NCBI GenBank assembly: GCA_018902545.1 | Contig: JAHIQM010000020.1 | Location: forward strand, 62,001 to 126,000 | Direction: 5' to 3' | Origin: Pseudomonadota bacterium | GTDB taxonomy: Bacteria; Desulfobacterota; Desulfovibrionia; Desulfovibrionales; Desulfomicrobiaceae | DNA: 64,000 nucleotides | Part shown: positions 56,247 to 64,000 of the stretch, piece after piece | Numbering within the stretch: position 1 is the first letter of the stretch | Layout of the letters: each line of letters starts with the position of its first letter | Position numbers and translations under genes: made by a program | The notes under the pieces: generated by a model | What the model saw: only the letters and a program-made list of their open reading frames with translations | Told to the model about the DNA's origin: nothing | Databases searched by the model: none

Positions 56247-58334
56247 ATGACGGCAAAAAAATCAGTGTTCAGTGTCTGCGGCATGTGCACAGTGCGCTGC
56301 CCAATTCAGGTGGATGTGCAGGACGGCAAGGCTGTTCGCATTCAAGGCAACGAATTTTCTCCGCTCAAAAAGGGCCTGTGCGCCCGCGGAGCGGCGGGCA
56401 TTGCCCTGGAGCAGGATCCGGAAAAACCCCAGACTCCGCTCATTCGTGTGGGCGAGCGAGGAGAGGGCAAGTGGCGGGCCGTATCCTGGGACGAGGCACT
56501 GGATTACGTGGCGGAAAAGCTCAAAAGCGTCATGGCCGAGCACGGCCCCAGGTCGGTGCTCTGGAGTGACCGTGGCGGTCCGTTCCCGGATCTTTACCAG
56601 GCCTTCATGCGCGGCATCGGTTCTCCCAACTACTGTAATCATGATGCTTCCTGCGCCCGCAACGTGCAGCACGGGGCGCAGTCCGTCATCGGCATGGGCC
56701 GCAAGATGGTGGCCTACGACCTGCGCAACGCCAAGCATATCATTCTGCAGACCCGCAACATCATGGAAGCCATCAACGTGGCCGAGGTCAACGCGGCCCT
56801 GGACGGCATTGAGGGTGGGGCCAAGCTGACCGTCATCGACATCCGCGCTACCGTCAGTGCGAGCAAGGCTGACAATTTCTTCCTCATCCGCCCCGGCACC
56901 GACTATGCCTTCAACCTCGGCGTCATCCATGCGCTCATTTACGACGATCTCTACAACAAGGAGTACGTTGAGCAGTTCGTGGACGGCTTTGAGCAGCTCA
57001 AGGAATTCGTCAAGCCTTACACCCCCGAGTGGGCCGCCGCTGAAACCGGTGCCACGGCCGAAGGCATTCAGGATCTGGCCCGCCAGCTGTCCGCTGCCGC
57101 GCCGAGTGTGGTCTGGCACCCCGGCTGGATGGTCGCCCGCTACAACGATTCCTTCCAGGTCTGTCGCACGGCCTACATCATAAACGCCCTGCTCGGCTCC
57201 ATCGGGGCCAAGGGCGGCCTGCCCTTCGTCAACACGGCCAAGGAAGTGGGACGCAAGGGTCTGAAGAAACTCGTCGACCTCTTCCCCAAGCCGGAAGAGA
57301 AGCGGGCCGACGGTGTGGGCTGGAAATACCCGCAGTTCGACGGCGGACCGGGCCTGGTCAATCTGGCCTATGACGCCATTGTCACGGACGATCCCTATCC
57401 CGTCCGGGCCTATCTCTGCTTTCGCCACGATCCGCTCATGGCCATGCCCGATCCCGAAGCCCTGAAGAAGAAGTGGGAAAAGCTGGACCTTTTGGTCAGC
57501 GTCACCTTCTCCTGGTCCGACACGGCCTGGCATTCGGACGTGGTCTTGCCCCTGTCGACCTATCTGGCCCGTGAAAGCATCATCGCCGGTAAAGCGGGCC
57601 TCAAACCCCAGTTCTTTGTCCGTCACCGCGTGCAGCAGCCGACATTTGATTCCAAGGCCGACTGGGAGATCCTCTGCGGCCTGGCCAAGCGCCTGGGCGT
57701 TGACCCGCTGGCTTTCGACACCATCGAAGACCTCTGGAACTACCAGCTGCAGGATACCGGCGTGAGCATTGATGACTTTCACGCCAAGGGCTTTGTGGAA
57801 CTGGCCGAAAAACCTCTGTACCGCCCCATGTCCGAGATCAAGCTGCCGACTCCTTCGGGCAAGATCGAGATGGTCAGCGGTAAGTGGGCCAAGGTCGGGC
57901 ATGACACCCTGCCTGCGTACATCTCTCCGGCCCGTCCGCCGCAGGGGATGTTTCGCATCGCTTTTGGCCGGGTCGGCGTGCACACCCAGGGGCACACGGT
58001 CAACAATCCCCTGCTCGCCGAGCAGATGTCAGAGAACGTGGCCTGGATCCATACCAGCAGGGCCGCGGAACTTGGCATTGCCGACGGCGACATGCTTGAG
58101 GTCTTTTCCTCCAAGGGGGCCAGCGGCAAGATCCGGGCTTTCGTGACCGACTGCGTGCATCCCGAAGCCCTGTTCATGGTGCACGGCTTTGGGCACAAGC
58201 TGCCCGTGGAATCGCGCGCCATAGGCAAGGGCGCTGCCGATCAGGAACTCATGTCCGGCGGCCTTGAGTGCTGGGACAAGGGGGGCGGAGGCATATCCAT
58301 GCAGGAACATTTTGTCGGCGTGCGCAAAATCTAG
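56247..58334 (+). CDS. Molybdopterin oxidoreductase, catalytic subunit (thiosulfate/polysulfide-reductase-like branch)
   Basis: A 695-residue bis-MGD enzyme. An N-terminal [4Fe-4S] site is C11-x2-C14-x3-C18-x26-C45. The likely Mo ligand is Cys136 in NHDASCARN. The MGD-binding domains follow, ending with a C-terminal domain (about 575-695). No Tat signal precedes residue 11, so it is cytoplasmic, unlike most thiosulfate or polysulfide reductases. The ATG at 56247 is preferred to 56241 because GGGAG is six bases before it. It is followed after 9 bases by a ferredoxin-like subunit. The reaction cannot be named from sequence alone. Confidence 0.9.
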   Translation: MTAKKSVFSVCGMCTVRCPIQVDVQDGKAVRIQGNEFSPLKKGLCARGAAGIALEQDPEKPQTPLIRVGERGEGKWRAVSWDEALDYVAEKLKSVMAEHGPRSVLWSDRGGPFPDLYQAFMRGIGSPNYCNHDASCARNVQHGAQSVIGMGRKMVAYDLRNAKHIILQTRNIMEAINVAEVNAALDGIEGGAKLTVIDIRATVSASKADNFFLIRPGTDYAFNLGVIHALIYDDLYNKEYVEQFVDGFEQLKEFVKPYTPEWAAAETGATAEGIQDLARQLSAAAPSVVWHPGWMVARYNDSFQVCRTAYIINALLGSIGAKGGLPFVNTAKEVGRKGLKKLVDLFPKPEEKRADGVGWKYPQFDGGPGLVNLAYDAIVTDDPYPVRAYLCFRHDPLMAMPDPEALKKKWEKLDLLVSVTFSWSDTAWHSDVVLPLSTYLARESIIAGKAGLKPQFFVRHRVQQPTFDSKADWEILCGLAKRLGVDPLAFDTIEDLWNYQLQDTGVSIDDFHAKGFVELAEKPLYRPMSEIKLPTPSGKIEMVSGKWAKVGHDTLPAYISPARPPQGMFRIAFGRVGVHTQGHTVNNPLLAEQMSENVAWIHTSRAAELGIADGDMLEVFSSKGASGKIRAFVTDCVHPEALFMVHGFGHKLPVESRAIGKGAADQELMSGGLECWDKGGGGISMQEHFVGVRKI

Positions 58335-58343
58335 GGGGCAGTG

Positions 58344-58793
58344 ATGAGCAATTACAAAATGAAGCTGGACAAGAAGCGGTGCATTCACTGCAAGGCCTGT
58401 GAAGTGCACTGCAAGGTCAAGAACAATAATCCTGTTGGCATCAAGTACGCCGTGCACACTTCCGGCAAGCCGGAGCTTAAAGATGGCAAGGTCGTGATGA
58501 AGGCGTCTTTTCGCAGTTGCTACCACTGCGACGAACCGGCCTGCGTGGAGGCTTGTCCTACCGAGGCCATGGTGCGGCGCGAATCCGATGGGCTTGTCTA
58601 CGTTATCAAGGAGCTGTGCATCGGCTGCGAGTCTTGTGTCGCTGCATGCCCGTGGAACATTCCCGTGCTGCACGAAGAGGACAATATAATCGGCAAGTGT
58701 GACTATTGCATGGATCGGCTTGATGCAGGTCTGGAGCCGGCGTGCGTGACAGCATGCACGACACATGCCCTGTGCCTGGAGCGTAAGAAATAG
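58344..58793 (+). CDS. Four-cluster ferredoxin-like electron-transfer subunit
   Basis: A 149-residue protein with 16 cysteines in four [4Fe-4S] sets: C13-x2-C16-x2-C19-x3-C23 first, then CYHCDEPACVEAC, CIGCESCVAAC and CDYCMDRL...CVTAC. This is the DmsB/PsrB pattern, slightly shorter than usual. It has no membrane anchor or signal. The ATG at 58344 follows a GGGGG and lies 9 bases after the oxidoreductase stop. The two are clearly an alpha-beta enzyme. No NrfD-type membrane subunit is next to them. Confidence 0.93.
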   Translation: MSNYKMKLDKKRCIHCKACEVHCKVKNNNPVGIKYAVHTSGKPELKDGKVVMKASFRSCYHCDEPACVEACPTEAMVRRESDGLVYVIKELCIGCESCVAACPWNIPVLHEEDNIIGKCDYCMDRLDAGLEPACVTACTTHALCLERKK

Positions 58794-58818
58794 CATTTGT
58801 TGCTTTGACATGACAATG

Positions 58819-58854
58819 ATCCCCTGGATTAATTACGATCCAGGGGATTTTTTT
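58819..58854 (+). terminator. Rho-independent terminator after the ferredoxin subunit
   Basis: ATCCCCTGGAT pairs with ATCCAGGGGAT around an 8-base loop, followed by seven T residues. Confidence 0.95.
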
Positions 58855-59007
58855 GTGTATGGCAGTGAAGCGATTATCATTTTTTGGGATAAGTTCAGAC
58901 GGGATGTTTATGAACACCGTGGTGGCTTTCCTTTTTACGGCCACGCCAAGACCAGCGGGAGTTTGACTTTAGAAACGCGTCTCTGGCCTCTGCCTTCTGA
59001 ACCCATT

Positions 59008-59733
59008 CTACTTGGAGCCCGTTTCCTGCGGGGCATACGTCCATCCATGGTCGTTGTGATAGACCATCAGTTTGGTCATGCCGCCGTCCACGGTGAAATT
59101 CTGTCCTGTGATGAAGCTGCTTTTGGGATCGCACAGGAACATCAACATGTTGACGATGTCTGCGGGAGTGCCGACACGGCCTGCAGGGTGCTGGTCGGCA
59201 TCGGGACCGCCAAACTGGGCGCCGGTGGTGTCGATCCAGCCCGGGGAGATGCAGTTGACCCGCACCTTTCCGGCCAGCGTGACGGCCATGGCGTGGGTCA
59301 GAGCCGTGATGGCGCCCTTGGCCGCGGTGTAGCTCTCCGTGTCGGCCTGGCTCATCAGGTGGCGGGTGGAAGAAATGTTCACGATGCTGGCCTGCTCGGT
59401 GAAATGATCGAGAAACAGCTGGGTCAGCAGAAAGGGCGCTGTCACGCCGACGCGCAGCACGTAATTGAAATCGTCCCAGGTGCAGGTCCTGAGGCCACCC
59501 CGTGACAGGCAGGCGTTGTTGATCAGATAGTCGACAGCGCCGTGATCCGCGATGACCTGATTCGCAAAAGCACGCAGCGCGCGGTCGTCGGCAATGTCCC
59601 CCACAAAATCGTTGTTCGGCCGCACGTCGATGGTGCGCACGCAAACCCCCTGTGCGGCAAAGGCGTCACAGATCGCCTTGCCGATGCCTTGCGCGCCGCC
59701 AGTAACGACAGCAACTTTCGGTTTGTTCGACAT
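59008..59733 (-). CDS. Short-chain dehydrogenase/reductase
   Basis: A 241-residue SDR. NAD(P)-binding TGGAQGIG at residues 11-18, NNAC near 72, NISSTR near 120 (catalytic Ser), and Tyr135-x3-Lys139 in SYTAAKG. The C-terminus ends YHNDHGWTYAPQETGSK, which is not part of the core fold. The ATG at 59733 has an AGGGAG site. It stands alone on the minus strand between two plus-strand genes, with its own leader. The substrate is unknown. Confidence 0.92.
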   Translation of the reverse strand: MSNKPKVAVVTGGAQGIGKAICDAFAAQGVCVRTIDVRPNNDFVGDIADDRALRAFANQVIADHGAVDYLINNACLSRGGLRTCTWDDFNYVLRVGVTAPFLLTQLFLDHFTEQASIVNISSTRHLMSQADTESYTAAKGAITALTHAMAVTLAGKVRVNCISPGWIDTTGAQFGGPDADQHPAGRVGTPADIVNMLMFLCDPKSSFITGQNFTVDGGMTKLMVYHNDHGWTYAPQETGSK

Positions 59734-59947
59734 TGATTCTCCCTGCGATGGATTGTGATTTTTCAAGTCATCCGCCACGTACATGCCCCTCTATGATGAG
59801 TACGCATCACACACAAACTCCCCCTGATCTCTCCCAATATATTCTTTCCGCGGCAAGCGATAAACTGGTCCACGAACTTTTGCCCGTGGTCCAGCCGGGA
59901 CATGCGCGCCCGGCGTCCTAAAATATCCCTCAGCGAAAAGAGGAACC

Positions 59948-60184
59948 ATGTCGTACAATGCCCGCACCGCCTTCAAGTTCAAGACCCCGTCCAACGCAGC
60001 GTTCCGTGTCTACGCCTTCTCCGGCACCGAGAAGATGCACCGGCCCTGCGAGTTCGAGATCGAACTGGTGCATGAAGCATCGAACATCGACTTTTCTAAT
60101 CTGCTTGTCCAGACCGCCTGCCTGAGCGTTTCCGAATGTTATATTTTAATGAATATAGATTTAAAAGAGAAGTTGCGGGGCTGA
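59948..60184 (+). pseudogene. Truncated vgrG (type VI secretion spike), 5' end only
   Basis: A 78-codon reading frame whose first about 60 residues look like the N-terminus of a VgrG spike: FKFKTPSNAAFRVYAFSGTEKMHRPCEFEIELVHEASNIDFSNLLVQTACLSV, in which F-x-G-T-E and F-E-I-E-L-V are typical. Homology stops at about 60130, where the base composition turns sharply AT-rich, and the frame ends after a short unrelated tail. An AGAGGA ribosome-binding site precedes the ATG. A full VgrG has over 600 residues, so the gene is broken by an insertion. Recognition is from motif similarity only. Confidence 0.72.
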
Positions 60185-60658
60185 TCTAGTACAGTTCATT
60201 GATTTATATCGCATGTAATTTGCTTATTTTATTTGCCTTAATAGTTTTATTAATAATTGGATTGAAATTTCCTAATTCGGTTTTCGTAATTGTTTTTCAT
60301 ATACGCTTAATATTTATTATGTTTTTGCAAATTATATGACAATGGAATCCCGCGGCCGTGGAGGACGCGGTGGGATGAGTGCGTCACCGTCCATCGCTAC
60401 TAAGGAAATGGCTCTGTTCCCATTCACCTACTGCGTCCGGATCGGAATCGGACGCTCTCCCGTTGTCGCTGAAACGCAATCCTACGCGATGGTGTCCTCA
60501 GCGTTCATCTGGAACCTTCCCAAAAAATCACGACTAACGTGCTGGCATGTATTGTCTTACATTCTGTCCGGCGTGACATTCTTCCTCAATCAGCATATCG
60601 AAACGTTCAGCTTTTACCCAACGCATCAATAACAAACGAATAAGAGAGTTCTGATCTC
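60185..60658. other. Gap between the vgrG remnant and hsdM, with an AT-rich block
   Basis: Bases 60137-60340 are strongly AT-rich, unlike the rest of the window. A 98-codon open frame at 60336-60632 (plus strand) has no recognisable motif and is probably not coding. A short minus-strand stretch here (RWVKAERFDMLIEEECHAG) could be a fragment of a gene. No integrase or attachment site is recognisable. Confidence 0.45.
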
Positions 60659-62278
60659 ATGCTCTGGATCGCCCCTCCCGAAAAAGACAACGGTAACGCC
60701 ACACTGGAAAAGAACCTCTGGGGGGCAGCCGATCAGTTTCGCGCAAATTCTGGCCTAAAGGCACAGGAATATTCGGGTCCTATTCTTGGCCTCATTTTTC
60801 TGCGCTTTGTCGAGGTGCGCTTTGCCGCGCAACGCAGTAAGCTTGAGGGTGTAAACGCCTCATCTCGACGTGGCAGCCGCGTCGAAGAACCCGCCGCTTA
60901 CCATGCTGAAGGTATCCTCTATTTCGCTCTTGAAGCCCGCTTCGATTATCTGCTGACACTACCTGAAGGCGCCGATATCGGGGCCAAGGTCAATGAGGCC
61001 ATGCGTGAGATCGAAAAGCACAACCCGCAGCTTGCTGGCGTGCTACCCAAAACCTACAATCTCTTCACCAGCACCTTGCTCAAGGAACTGCTGAAGAAGG
61101 TGTCCGAGATTCCAGCCAGCGTTGATTTCGACGCCTTTGGGCGCATCTACGAATATTTTCTTGGCGAGTTCGCTCGCACTGAAGGCCAAAAGGGCGGCGA
61201 GTTCTACACTCCCTCCAGCATCGTCAAACTGCTGGTCGAGATCATCGAGCCTTTTCATGGACGAATTCTTGATCCCGCGTGCGGCTCCGGCGGCATGTTT
61301 GTACAGTCGGCCCGCTTTGTCGCCGAACACAAGAAAAACCCTGCCGCCGAACTGGCCATCTGCGGTGTCGAAAAAACCGATGAAACTGGCCGCCTTTGCC
61401 GTCTCAACCTTGCCGTGCATGGACTTGAAGGTGACATCCGCCACGGCGGCAACGTCAACAGCTATTACGATGATCCGCATACCGCTACCGGGCAGTTCGA
61501 CTTCGTGCTCGCCAATCCGCCGTTCAACGTCAACGCGGTTGATAAGGATAGGCTCAAAGACATGGTCGGCCCCGGCCGCCGCTTTCCAGTTGGCTTGCCG
61601 CGCTCCGATAACGCTAACTACCTTTGGATTCAGCTTTTCTACTCTGCCCTTAACACTACAGGCCGCGCCGGCTTCGTCATGGCCAACTCGGCTTCCGATG
61701 CCCGCTCTTCCGAGCAGGAGCTGCGGCAAAAGCTGATCGAGGCGCGGGCCGTGGATGTCATGGTCGCCGTTGGCCCCAACATGTTCTACACCGTCACGCT
61801 GCCTTGCACTCTGTGGTTTTTCGACAAGGGCAAGGCAGATGCCCCTCGTGCGAATACAGTACTCTTCATCGACGCCCGCCACATCTACCGTCAGATCGAC
61901 CGCGCCCATCGCGAATGGACGTCGGCGCAGATCGGTTTCATAGCAAACCTCGTGCGCCTTTATCGAGGCGAGGCGCTGGATCTGACCGTCGGCGGTGACG
62001 AAACGGCGGCCAAGCTCAAGCAAGTGTTTGGCGACACGTCCGCCTATGCCGACGTGCCCGGCCTGTGCAAGGCGGCGACGATTCAAGAGATCGAGGCCCA
62101 GGGCTGGTCCCTCAACCCCGGTCGGTACGTCGGCGTCGCGCCGGGCGAGGAGGTCAGCGACGAGGATTTCAAGGAACAGCTTGAAGCCTTGAACGAGGAA
62201 TTGGAAAGCCTGAACGTCCAAGCGCGGGAATTGGAAAGCATCATCGCCAAGAATATTGCGGAGATACTGGAAGCATGA
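60659..62278 (+). CDS. hsdM: Type I restriction-modification DNA methyltransferase subunit
   Basis: A 539-residue HsdM. The N-terminal HsdM helical domain (residues 10-160, [24 protein letters not shown]) precedes the N6-adenine methylase core: SAM motif [10 protein letters not shown] at 205-214 and catalytic NPPF at 286-289. C-terminal coiled coil at 495-535 ([22 protein letters not shown]). It looks intact. hsdS and hsdR are collapsed downstream, so the protein has no specificity subunit here and is probably inactive unless another HsdS is supplied. The stop overlaps the dinD gene (ATGA). Confidence 0.94.
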   Translation: MLWIAPPEKDNGNATLEKNLWGAADQFRANSGLKAQEYSGPILGLIFLRFVEVRFAAQRSKLEGVNASSRRGSRVEEPAAYHAEGILYFALEARFDYLLTLPEGADIGAKVNEAMREIEKHNPQLAGVLPKTYNLFTSTLLKELLKKVSEIPASVDFDAFGRIYEYFLGEFARTEGQKGGEFYTPSSIVKLLVEIIEPFHGRILDPACGSGGMFVQSARFVAEHKKNPAAELAICGVEKTDETGRLCRLNLAVHGLEGDIRHGGNVNSYYDDPHTATGQFDFVLANPPFNVNAVDKDRLKDMVGPGRRFPVGLPRSDNANYLWIQLFYSALNTTGRAGFVMANSASDARSSEQELRQKLIEARAVDVMVAVGPNMFYTVTLPCTLWFFDKGKADAPRANTVLFIDARHIYRQIDRAHREWTSAQIGFIANLVRLYRGEALDLTVGGDETAAKLKQVFGDTSAYADVPGLCKAATIQEIEAQGWSLNPGRYVGVAPGEEVSDEDFKEQLEALNEELESLNVQARELESIIAKNIAEILEA

Positions 62279-63123
62279 AAACCGAACTTGTGCAGAGCCT
62301 TACCGAAAATTTTGAAGCGCACGCCCAGCAAACAGAGAGCGGCGTTGAATACTGGCTGGCCCGCGACCTCCAGCATCTGCTGGGCTATGGAGAGTGGCGA
62401 AACTTCAAGACGACGATCACCAAGGCAAAAACTGCGTGCGAGGTTTCCGGCCACCCAGTGGGTGACCATTTTGTTGACGTCAGCAAAATGGTCGATCTTG
62501 GCTCCGGCAGTCAGCGCGAAATAGAAGACCTCATGCTGACCCGCTATGCCTGTTACCTCGTCGCACAGAATGGTGACACTCGAAAACAGCAAATCGCCTT
62601 CGCCCAAACCTACTTCGCTCTTCAGACCCGCCGCGCCGAATTGATCGAACAGCGTCTGCTGGAATCCGAGCGCGTCAGCGCACGCAAGAAGCTCAGTGCG
62701 ACCGAGAAGGAACTCTCCGACGTCATTTTCGAGCAGACCGGCGGAAATCAAAATTTTGCGCTCATTCGCAGCAAGGGTGACCAAGCCCTGTTCAGCAAGA
62801 ATACGCAGGCCATGAAAGCGCAATGGAAGGTGCCCGACAACCGTCCACTGGCCGATTTTGCGCCGACGATTGTCCTGAAGGCCAAGGACTTTGCCGCAGA
62901 GATCACCATTTTCAATGCCCGCGAACACGGCATGGCCAGCGAATCCGCCATTTCGCGGGAGCACGTCACCAACAACCAGGCTGTGCGCAACACGCTGCTG
63001 GAACGCGGTATCCGGCCAGAGTCCCTGCCGCCTGCTGAAGACGTGAAGAAGGTGGAACGACGGTTGGCGTCCGAGGAAAAGAAGTCGCTCAAAAATTCCG
63101 GCGCGTTGGCGGGGGAGGAGTGA
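62275..63123 (+). CDS. dinD: DinD-like DNA damage-inducible protein
   Basis: A 282-residue protein with a BRO-N domain near residues 25-130 ([29 protein letters not shown]), followed by the DinD C-terminal part ([26 protein letters not shown]). In E. coli DinD is SOS-induced and inhibits RecA filaments. It is inserted between hsdM and hsdS and coupled to hsdM by a 4-base overlap. This placement inside type I R-M loci is seen in other genomes. No SOS box was found upstream. Confidence 0.9.
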   Translation: MKTELVQSLTENFEAHAQQTESGVEYWLARDLQHLLGYGEWRNFKTTITKAKTACEVSGHPVGDHFVDVSKMVDLGSGSQREIEDLMLTRYACYLVAQNGDTRKQQIAFAQTYFALQTRRAELIEQRLLESERVSARKKLSATEKELSDVIFEQTGGNQNFALIRSKGDQALFSKNTQAMKAQWKVPDNRPLADFAPTIVLKAKDFAAEITIFNAREHGMASESAISREHVTNNQAVRNTLLERGIRPESLPPAEDVKKVERRLASEEKKSLKNSGALAGEE

Positions 63124-63125
63124 GG

Positions 63126-63248
63126 ATGGGTGCTTGGCAATCCATGCCGCTTGGAAAGGCCCTGACGTTTCAGCGTGGATTTGACATCACCAAGAGTGAA
63201 CAGCGTGATGGTCCGTATCCAGTTATTCAAAGAAGTCCTTGTGCTTAA
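63126..63248 (+). pseudogene. hsdS remnant (first about 35 codons)
   Basis: Starting 3 bases after dinD, the frame reads MGAWQSMPLGKALTFQRGFD and then ITKSEQRDGPYPVI, a typical HsdS first target-recognition start (LGxxxxFxRGxD.P...R..G.YPVI). After about 35 residues homology stops and the frame ends at 63248. Almost all of the roughly 400-codon gene is missing. A GGAGG site precedes the start. Confidence 0.8.
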
Positions 63249-63429
63249 CTGGCGGCAGAAGTCATCGGCTCGTGCTCAACTAAAGATGACCATCGAAGAC
63301 GCTCTCGATGTAGGCCTGCCACGGGCATACAATGTTGCGCTGTACAAGCATAAGTGTTCAGCAGTGTTTGAGCATGTATATGAGAGTTACCCAGAACTGA
63401 ATTCCGGCGTGTACGCGAGGTCTGCTTAA
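63241..63429 (+). pseudogene. hsdR remnant (last about 62 codons)
   Basis: In another frame, from about 63241, the text WRQKSSARAQLKMTIEDALD and then VGLPRAYNVALYKHKCSAVFEHVYESYPELNSGVYA matches the C-terminal end of type I HsdR helicase-nuclease subunits (Q-x-x-x-R-A...IED.LD.GLP..Y....Y..KC...F.H.YE). The helicase and nuclease domains are absent. It abuts the hsdS remnant, which implies one large deletion between the two genes, with the breakpoint near 63230-63245. Confidence 0.78.
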
Positions 63430-63566
63430 TTCTCTCAATGGTTTTGAGCATCCTGGTTGGTGTCGTCGCTCTAATTGAGAGCATGAGAGAGCAAACGGTT
63501 CAACGCAAGCTTGCGGCACATCAACGCTGGAGAAGATTAAGCGCCAGACATATAGCGGACATCAAA

Positions 63567-63592
63567 CAAAAAAGCCGTCATTTCTGACGGCT
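63567..63592 (-). terminator. Terminator of the tRNA-Ala transcript
   Basis: On the minus strand AGCCGTCA and TGACGGCT pair around a 4-base loop and end in six T residues. It sits about 50 bases after the 3' end of tRNA-Ala. Confidence 0.85.
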
Positions 63593-63641
63593 TCGTTGTT
63601 TCGGCATTCAAGTAAACTTTTAGTTTTTTCAAGCGTTTAAG

Positions 63642-63717
<76 letters not shown>

Positions 63718-63944
63718 ACAACGCGAAGCTGCCTTTTGATATAAACGTCAGTGGCTGTCAACAGGAAAAATTGTCATACGCTGAAGTATGGCGCTAAGGG
63801 TGCGTCCCTGATAGGGGGGCTTGACGAATCCGGTTCTCCCGGTCTTTGCCGAAACGGCATCGAAGGGCGGGACATGCGGCCGGGGCGGGCTTTTATGGTG
63901 CTCTGTGCGCCGAAGCCGTCGCAACCTCAGCGGAGAAATATTTG
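63718..63944. other. Leader region with several short hairpins
   Basis: Between tRNA-Ala and a plus-strand secreted-protein start. Small hairpins occur (CATAC...GTATG near 63776-63791, TTGCCGAAACGGCA near 63847-63860, CCCTGATAGGG near 63809-63819). I cannot match it to a known riboswitch. The tRNA-Ala promoter must also lie here: TTGACA at 63756-63761 on the minus strand, but a -10 at good spacing is not clear. A 64-codon open frame is not convincing. Confidence 0.4.
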
Positions 63945-64000
63945 ATGCGCATGTTTTTGAGAATGCTTGTGTTTACATTTTTTTGCGTCTGTGCACCGGG
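63945..64000 (+). CDS. Start of a secreted or lipoprotein gene (partial)
   Basis: From the ATG at 63945 the text is MRMFLRMLVFTFFCVCAPG, then the window ends. A basic start followed by a hydrophobic stretch and cysteines suggests a signal peptide, perhaps of a lipoprotein. CGGAGA lies 8 bases upstream. The rest of the gene is outside the window, so the function is unknown. Confidence 0.5.
   Translation, partial: MRMFLRMLVFTFFCVCAP

Noticed and set aside
60336-60632. 98-codon hypothetical gene before hsdM
   Set aside because: No ribosome-binding site and no family motifs; the text looks like chance translation of island DNA.
60659-63429. New anti-phage system made of hsdM, dinD and a small fusion protein
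   Set aside because: The downstream pieces match the ends of HsdS and HsdR in different frames, so a decayed type I R-M locus explains the arrangement better.
63438-63587. 49-codon frame after the hsdR remnant as an integrase or toxin fragment
   Set aside because: No motif, and the 3' part runs into the tRNA-Ala terminator hairpin.
63751-63945. 64-codon reading frame after tRNA-Ala
   Set aside because: GTG start within the tRNA leader, no recognisable motif, and it overlaps the ribosome-binding site of the better-supported secreted-protein start.

Overview
The window is chromosomal DNA from a Gram-negative, high-GC delta-proteobacterium, most likely of the Desulfovibrionales and close to Desulfomicrobium. 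This is inferred from gene content and arrangement (rpsB-tsf, pyrH-frr-uppS, the YicC-DUF370-gmk-pyrF string, a hrcA-grpE pair split from dnaK, cbiB, a cytoplasmic molybdopterin oxidoreductase and a ParB-like/radical-SAM pair). No 16S rRNA is present, so the species is not proven.

Layout. 1-7.7 kb, minus strand: translation and RNA genes (fusA-like GTPase, ribonuclease J, rpsB-tsf with terminator, pyrH-frr-uppS). 8.0-10.1 kb, plus strand: a ParB-like protein translationally coupled to a spore-photoproduct-lyase-like radical SAM protein, followed by two tandem 155-bp hairpin repeats. 10.5-25.9 kb, minus strand: a Cys-rich unknown protein, a PilZ/receiver/LuxR regulator, a TPR protein, pyrF-gmk-DUF370-yicC-DUF4416-mtaB-mnmA, gatA-gatC with an LppC/LpoA-like lipoprotein, dnaK, gap and a GAF protein. 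26.1-28.9 kb, plus strand: ndk-proC-GNAT, tRNA-Val(CAC) and an RlmI-like methyltransferase. 29-30.5 kb: cbiB and trmL. 30.6-34.4 kb: rfbB-rfbD-hrcA-grpE-CoA-binding protein. 34.5-41.4 kb, minus strand: rhomboid, YdcF-like, aroC, a palindromic repeat, a TrmH-type methylase, tlyA and glgP. 41.5-50.1 kb, plus strand: dut, argD, prmA, an EndoIII-like glycosylase, an EnvC-like LytM protein, ctpA, a divergent polysaccharide deacetylase and a GAF/degenerate GGDEF/PilZ protein. 50.2-56 kb: HesB/IscA-like protein, arfB, an acyl-CoA synthetase (ADP-forming type), a YitT-family protein and an NlpC/P60 lipoprotein. 56.2-59.7 kb: molybdopterin oxidoreductase with its four-cluster ferredoxin subunit, and an SDR.

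The right end is accessory. A vgrG gene is cut off after about 60 codons by AT-rich DNA. A decayed type I restriction-modification locus follows: intact hsdM, a dinD-like gene, then the first codons of hsdS abutting the last codons of hsdR. It lies against the 3' end of tRNA-Ala(GGC), as expected for a tRNA-linked island whose integrase has been lost. The window ends inside the start of a secreted-protein gene.

Functional themes. Most of the window is housekeeping: translation, tRNA and rRNA modification, nucleotide synthesis, chaperones and envelope remodelling. Two proteins carry PilZ domains and point to c-di-GMP control, one fused to a LuxR-type DNA-binding domain. I did not find a clear-cut new defence system. 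The strongest unusual signals are the PilZ-LuxR regulator, the ParB-like/SPL-like pair, the soluble molybdoenzyme pair with a structured leader, the collapsed hsdS-hsdR locus, the tandem hairpin repeats, and hairpins that sit directly against start codons.
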